In this document: one piece after another, positions 6,355-8,965 of the stretch
How positions within the stretch are numbered: the stretch's first letter is position 1
Layout: the number at the start of each line of letters is the position of its first letter
Source of the DNA: Planctomycetaceae bacterium
GTDB taxonomy: Bacteria; Planctomycetota; Planctomycetia; Pirellulales; Thermoguttaceae
DNA length: 8,965 bases
Assembly: GCA_031287585.1 (NCBI GenBank)
Contig: JAITST010000011.1
Span: 1 to 8,965 of the forward strand
Reading direction: 5' to 3'
Notes under the pieces: generated by a model
What the model saw: the letters and a program-made list of their open reading frames with translations, nothing else
Databases searched by the model: none
Told to the model about the DNA's origin: nothing
Position numbers and translations under genes: made by a program

Positions 6355-7275
6355 TCACCTCGCCAAACGCGCTAACTCTGTTATTGCGTCGCGGACTTTG
6401 CGGGACAGGTTATGCCAATTTTCTATTAGAGATTCCAGTTGACGGTCAAACTTATCGCTCTGATGAGCGACGGAATCTGCGAACTTTTCATCGAATGTTG
6501 ACAGCGCATTCGCCATTTCCGACAAGTCCGCTAAACCGTCAATGCCGCGTAACGCCGGTGACAACTCTATCGACGGTGCTAGTTTTTGGGCGGATTTTCT
6601 CGTCTTCTTTTGCTGCTTCGTTTTCGGCGAAACTATACGAGCGTTCCTCTCCTGATTCGTTCGTTCTAACAACGCGAACAACAATTTGCTACTCTCACCA
6701 TCCGCGTCCCGATTCAGTAAACCGTGCGGCAACGGTAACGAAACCGTTTGTGAAACCGACGCGGCTATCGGTGGGGGTGTCTGGGCACCCCCCCGAACGT
6801 TTTCAGCCCCGTTGCGAACTGACGACGTGCGTTTGTTTTTCGTATTGCTGGTCGTTAAACCTTGTGAGACAGGCGAATCTCCCGATGCCCTCACACTTCG
6901 ATTCGGGTGGAAAGTTCGTTGTTCAGTTACGAAAAGACGGGCGAACGTTTCATCAGTGTTTTCGTCGCGAGACCGTAATGTTTCTTTGAGCGGTAGAGTC
7001 TTCGCACGTTCAGTTTTGATGCTGTCATTCTTAACTCTGACGTTGTCAAGTTTAACAACGCTGTCATTAAACGAATCAACCTCCGTATCGCTTTCATCCG
7101 ACTGATACGCCGCGAGCGAAATCGTCGCGACAGTCTCGTCGTCGCTGCAATCGCAATCAACCGTCGTGACTACCGAATCCGCCGGATGCATCGCCAGCAC
7201 GCACGGCAACCCGGAATCAGCGTTATCGACGTTATCGACTGGCTGCTGAATATCCTTATCAAGTTGAACATTCAT
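6355..7275 (-). CDS. largely disordered protein with helical C-terminus, unknown
   Basis: I do not recognise this 306-aa product. The first ~180 residues are rich in Asp, Ser, Thr and Asn with little hydrophobic core and look disordered, with an acidic stretch at 40-70. A short low-complexity insert RGGAQTPPP (161-169) corresponds to a G-rich palindrome in the DNA. A helix around 195-210 (SSKLLFALLERTNQ) is followed by a basic stretch KTKQQKKTRK (218-227). Residues 247-306 are amphipathic helix of coiled-coil type. No signal peptide or membrane segment is seen, so it is probably cytoplasmic. It is followed after 40 nt by the HIT gene. Its start lacks a Shine-Dalgarno but has a pyrimidine-rich leader like the caspase gene. 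Continuous length and normal codon choice in the C-terminal half support it as real. Confidence 0.7.
   Translation of the reverse strand: MNVQLDKDIQQPVDNVDNADSGLPCVLAMHPADSVVTTVDCDCSDDETVATISLAAYQSDESDTEVDSFNDSVVKLDNVRVKNDSIKTERAKTLPLKETLRSRDENTDETFARLFVTEQRTFHPNRSVRASGDSPVSQGLTTSNTKNKRTSSVRNGAENVRGGAQTPPPIAASVSQTVSLPLPHGLLNRDADGESSKLLFALLERTNQERNARIVSPKTKQQKKTRKSAQKLAPSIELSPALRGIDGLADLSEMANALSTFDEKFADSVAHQSDKFDRQLESLIENWHNLSRKVRDAITELARLAR
6773..6792. repeat. G-rich palindrome inside a coding frame
   Basis: GGGGGTG (6773-6779) and CACCCCC (6786-6792) form a 7-bp all-G-strand/C-strand inverted repeat around TCTGGG, extended by two more C. On the minus strand the context TTCGGGGGGG.TG resembles the G-rich motif at 8789-8800. 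It encodes RGGAQTPPP in the disordered part of the 306-aa protein. Confidence 0.4.
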
Positions 7276-7290
7276 CGGTTATCTCACAAC

Positions 7291-7319
7291 GGTAAAGACG
7301 AAAGGTAAAGGAAGGGAAG
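7291..7319 (-). promoter_or_regulatory. pyrimidine-rich leader before the 306-aa gene
   Basis: In mRNA sense the tract CTTCCCTTCCTTTACCTTTCG ends about 20 nt before the ATG at 7275. It shares CCTTTA and ACCTTT with the caspase leader. No Shine-Dalgarno is present. Confidence 0.25.
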
Positions 7320-7343
7320 CGTAAGCCCACCGAATTTCAGACC

Positions 7344-7382
7344 TTGGATTTCAAATTAAATACAACCTAAAATCAAATCCAA
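7344..7382 (-). other. inverted repeat between two minus-strand genes
   Basis: TTGGATTT (7344-7351) and AAATCCAA (7375-7382) are perfect 8-bp arms around a 23-nt AT-rich loop, starting 20 nt after the stop of the 108-aa gene. No T-run follows on the minus strand. It may be a weak terminator or an operator for the next gene. Confidence 0.3.
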
Positions 7383-7402
7383 AACTCACGTGTTCTACAC
7401 TA

Positions 7403-7729
7403 CTAAGCGGCATCATTCTTCATTTCTGCCCACGTGCGTTTGTAATGTAACGCTTCGAGCAACTCTGTCAGCGTTAGAGTACGGTTTTCCAGTTCGAGCG
7501 GGATTTCGGTACCCGGGTCGCAAACTAAATCGACCGTACCGTCTTCACCGAGTAATTCGTCGAACTCGCGTAACAAACCGTCCTGAACCGCCTGACGTAC
7601 CAAGTGACCACGTGTTGCGGACACTTCGCTCGCACGTTCGCCGAGACTGTCGGCAGCACGCTTGGCAAGCGCCGGAAGGTACTCACTTGGAATTTCAATA
7701 ACACGCGGTGTGTAAACTTTGACTTGCAT
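7403..7729 (-). CDS. small protein of unknown function (108 aa)
   Basis: I cannot assign a family. The N-terminus reads as a short strand then helix (VYTPRVIEIPSEYLPALAKRA), followed by ATRGHLVRQAVQDGLLREF as a second amphipathic helix. The order of short strand and two helices recalls ribbon-helix-helix or antitoxin-like DNA-binding proteins, but this is only a resemblance. The centre has an acidic turn (EDGTVDLVCDPGTEIP) and then a helix LTLTELLEALHYKRTW. It has no membrane segment. It is the only gene in the window with a clear Shine-Dalgarno (AGGAG, six bases before the ATG), which fixes the start and sets it apart from its neighbours. It stands alone: 127 bp from the next gene and 311 bp from the previous one. 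Confidence 0.72.
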   Translation of the reverse strand: MQVKVYTPRVIEIPSEYLPALAKRAADSLGERASEVSATRGHLVRQAVQDGLLREFDELLGEDGTVDLVCDPGTEIPLELENRTLTLTELLEALHYKRTWAEMKNDAA

Positions 7730-7735
7730 CGTTTT

Positions 7736-7740
7736 CTCCT
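7736..7740 (-). promoter_or_regulatory. Shine-Dalgarno of the 108-aa gene
   Basis: AGGAG on the minus strand lies six bases upstream of the ATG at 7729. Every other gene start in this window lacks a comparable site, so this one decides its start and is unusual here. Confidence 0.75.
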
Positions 7741-7836
7741 GTTAATCGGACTAAACAAATCGGATGAATCTTGTCCTACTTTGACGGGCAAGGCAGAAAG
7801 TCCGCTTGACTCCGTTTGGAGTGTATCGTCTGCAAC

Positions 7837-7863
7837 AAAAAAAAACTTCGTCTGTTTTTGACG
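7837..7863 (-). terminator. short hairpin with nine T, possible attenuator
   Basis: On the minus strand CGTC (7863-7860) pairs with GACG (7852-7849) around a 7-nt loop. AAG and nine consecutive T (7845-7837) follow. The stem is only four pairs, but the T-run is long. It lies between the candidate -10 at 7873-7878 and the 108-aa gene, so it could attenuate that gene or be a backup terminator. Confidence 0.35.
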
Positions 7864-7872
7864 GTTTTCGGA

Positions 7873-7878
7873 ATTATA
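7873..7878 (-). promoter_or_regulatory. possible -10 box for the 108-aa gene
   Basis: A perfect TATAAT on the minus strand, about 145 nt before the ATG at 7729. No acceptable -35 hexamer is found 16-18 bp upstream (about CTCCTA). If used, it would need an activator or depend on the -10 alone. Confidence 0.28.
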
Positions 7879-7960
7879 CAGGAAATAGCGGATGTTAGGA
7901 GTGTAGTGATTATCCTGCGCAGATTACCTAGATTGTTGAGAAATGCATAGATTTTTGGCT

Positions 7961-7999
7961 AAAAAAATTGTAGAGCCGCAACGCTTTGCAGATCTACAA
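7961..7999 (-). terminator. strong intrinsic terminator of the CvpA-like gene
   Basis: On the minus strand TTGTAGA (7999-7993) pairs perfectly with TCTACAA (7974-7968). An inner stem, CTGCAA with TTGCGG (one G-U), closes a four-base loop, giving about 13 pairs in 14 positions. Seven T follow (7967-7961). It lies 41 nt after the stop at 8041 and is the best terminator in the window. Confidence 0.88.
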
Positions 8000-8040
8000 G
8001 AAAATATAAAACAGCAGCATAACACTGGTTGCAAAACAGA

Positions 8041-8664
8041 TTATGGTTTCCTTGGCGGTATTTCTCCTTCAAATACAAATGTATGTTTTTCTTTTGCTTG
8101 TGCTTTCAGTGCCGCACGGCGGGCGTTTTGGTCTTGGAATACTCTGTTTGAATTGAATGTACTTTCGCCAACAAATGGTGCCAAGTTGCCCGATGAGAGT
8201 AAGTCATAACTTTGAGCTTTTATCAAGTCATACTGTGCGTACTCACCAGAGTTTTCGTATGGCGTTCCTAACGGTGCCAGATGCAGTGAGAAAGTGTAAA
8301 ATAGGATGAATGTAACGAACAAAAATACACCCGACACCGGTCCCCCTACCTTTTCTACTGTTTCGGGAAACTTTACTTTTACACGCGATATACGGTGAGT
8401 GATGTCATCCAGTAAACCGTAACTTACCAGAAAAATCGCCCACAAGCAAACGTAGTCCCAATAGAACATACCGCCTTTGACCTGGTCTGCCGCCAATGCC
8501 GCGAGCGGTTCCCAATAGTTTATCGCAATCAATGCCGCAAATGAAACGTTAATCGCGGAAATGACATTACCCCATATTCCTTCGTTTTTACGAATACCGA
8601 TTACCGCGAGCAATACCAAACCCGGTATTCCGAAAACTCTCGCAATTGAACCTATTGACCCCAT
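8041..8664 (-). CDS. CvpA-like integral membrane protein
   Basis: This 207-aa protein has four hydrophobic segments at about residues 11-25, 33-56, 67-85 and 108-130, then a hydrophilic C-terminal tail of about 75 residues. The pattern of four helices, the DYVCLWAIFLVSYGLLDDITHRI segment and the following basic stretch (SRVKVKFPETVEKV) resemble CvpA-family proteins, seen here as a planctomycete-type version. CvpA family members are inner-membrane proteins linked to colicin V export and envelope stress resistance. The resemblance is by eye and not certain. The start at 8664 has no Shine-Dalgarno. The gene is monocistronic, with an operator-like inverted repeat upstream (8706-8726) and a strong terminator downstream (7961-7999). 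Confidence 0.7.
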   Translation of the reverse strand: MGSIGSIARVFGIPGLVLLAVIGIRKNEGIWGNVISAINVSFAALIAINYWEPLAALAADQVKGGMFYWDYVCLWAIFLVSYGLLDDITHRISRVKVKFPETVEKVGGPVSGVFLFVTFILFYTFSLHLAPLGTPYENSGEYAQYDLIKAQSYDLLSSGNLAPFVGESTFNSNRVFQDQNARRAALKAQAKEKHTFVFEGEIPPRKP

Positions 8665-8705
8665 AGTAATTTTATGTCAGTTAGATATTAATTATTTTAT
8701 CAAAC

Positions 8706-8726
8706 GGAATCACCGACCATGATTCC
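8706..8726. promoter_or_regulatory. operator-like inverted repeat before the CvpA-like gene
   Basis: GGAATCA (8706-8712) and TGATTCC (8720-8726) are perfect 7-bp arms with a 7-bp spacer, typical of a dimeric regulator site. Next to it, TATAATTCTA (8735-8744) contains TATAAT on the plus strand and TAGAAT on the minus strand. For a minus-strand start near 8732 the repeat would lie over or just after the start, a repressor position. The -35 boxes are poor for both directions. Confidence 0.4.
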
Positions 8727-8780
8727 AACAGTTGTATAATTCTACACGATTTTTTGTTTTTTGAATAGGTGGAGTGGTTT

Positions 8781-8819
8781 GGGGGTGTTCGGGGGGGGGT
8801 GTAAAATTTAGTGGGGAAT
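8781..8819 (+). repeat. G-rich intergenic motif, copy 2, with G-quadruplex potential
   Basis: Runs of five G (8781-8785), nine G (8791-8799) and four G (8813-8816) are separated by TGTTC and TGTAAAATTTAGT. The nine-G run can supply two tracts, so four tracts of at least three G are available for a quadruplex. The part GGGGTGT..AAA.TTTAGTGGGG repeats the motif at 95-120 in inverted orientation. TTCGGGGGGG is shared with the palindrome at 6773-6797. Confidence 0.45.
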
Positions 8820-8853
8820 CCATTTGGCGTTAAATTTGCTCACCATCATCGCA

Positions 8854-8964
8854 TCAAAATAAGTTAGTATCCATCAGAGAATAACTCGTCCAAATTTTTT
8901 CTGTCTGAACACGATTGAAAATTGTTTGTGTCGCGATGTAATCGTAACCCGAAATGTTGACAGT
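8854..8964 (-). CDS. possible 3' end of a gene entering from the right
   Basis: A minus-strand frame open to the window edge ends with TGA at 8854-8856 and reads TVNISGYDYIATQTIFNRVQ, then TEKIWTSYSLMDTNLF. Composition and codon choice are compatible with this organism. The other two minus frames are also open for about 28-33 codons, so the frame choice is uncertain and the segment may be non-coding. No family is recognised. Confidence 0.22.
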   Translation of the reverse strand, partial: TVNISGYDYIATQTIFNRVQTEKIWTSYSLMDTNLF

Positions 8965-8965
8965 G

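Larger units (their letters stand above)
7730..8040. other. 311-bp gap: leader and two termination structures
   Basis: The left part is the upstream region of the 108-aa gene, with a hairpin ACTCC/GGAGT (7809-7822). A short stem with a nine-base T-run on the minus strand follows at 7837-7863, then a minus-strand TATAAT at 7873-7878. The right part holds the terminator of the CvpA-like gene. No protein gene is supported; the plus-strand frame 7943-8209 runs antisense into the CvpA-like gene. Confidence 0.5.
8665..8853. other. right-end intergenic region
   Basis: This region holds the upstream control area of the CvpA-like gene, the inverted repeat and G-rich motif listed separately, and no supported protein gene. 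With the ambiguous last 110 bases it makes a 301-bp stretch without a confident gene. Confidence 0.5.

Noticed and set aside
7795..7804. AGAAAGTCCG, resembling the conserved core of RNase P RNA
   Set aside because: The flanking conserved helices and the 3' partner core are absent; treated as coincidence.
7943..8209. 88-aa plus-strand open frame
   Set aside because: It crosses the strong minus-strand terminator and runs antisense to the end of the CvpA-like gene.
1..8965. CRISPR array, insertion sequence or phage genes
   Set aside because: No regularly spaced repeats, transposase motifs, terminal inverted repeats or phage structural genes were seen.

Overview
The window looks like a chromosomal segment from a planctomycete, possibly a host- or gut-associated relative of the Pirellulales. 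This is an inference from the combination of a secreted caspase-like protease, a DUF4339/GYF_2 protein, an HlyD/MacA-type adaptor with a long Pro/Gly/Asn-rich tail, CvpA-like membrane architecture, very few Shine-Dalgarno sites and moderate GC. No 16S gene or other taxonomic marker is present.

Layout. A plus-strand pair (191-1930 and 1940-2743, 9 nt apart) encodes an HlyD-family membrane-fusion adaptor and an unrecognised four-helix membrane protein. A convergent minus-strand block follows: an exported caspase-family (C14) protease (2921-4231), preceded 80 nt upstream by a DUF4339/GYF_2 gene (4679 down to about 4312) that appears frameshifted near its 3' end. A 511-bp stretch (4680-5190) has no convincing protein gene but carries a series of short hairpins ending in a terminator-like stem. 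A near-perfect sigma-70 promoter then drives a YbgC/FadM-type hotdog thioesterase (5191-5577, plus strand).

The central minus-strand block contains a long disordered protein with a helical C-terminus (6355-7275), a HIT-family nucleotide hydrolase/transferase (5784-6314) and a tRNA-Ala(GGC) (5629-5701). The tRNA has its own strong promoter and a clear intrinsic terminator. Further right on the minus strand are a 108-aa unknown protein (7403-7729), the only gene here with an obvious Shine-Dalgarno, and a CvpA-like four-helix membrane protein (8041-8664) followed by a very good intrinsic terminator.

Between and around genes, a G-rich motif (GGGGTGT..AAA.TTTAGTGGGG) occurs near both ends of the window in inverted orientation. 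A related G-rich palindrome lies inside the 306-aa coding frame. No insertion sequence, CRISPR array, phage gene or complete defence system was recognised. The most unusual points are the frameshifted GYF_2 gene next to a secreted caspase, the structured 511-bp gap, and the dispersed G-rich element.
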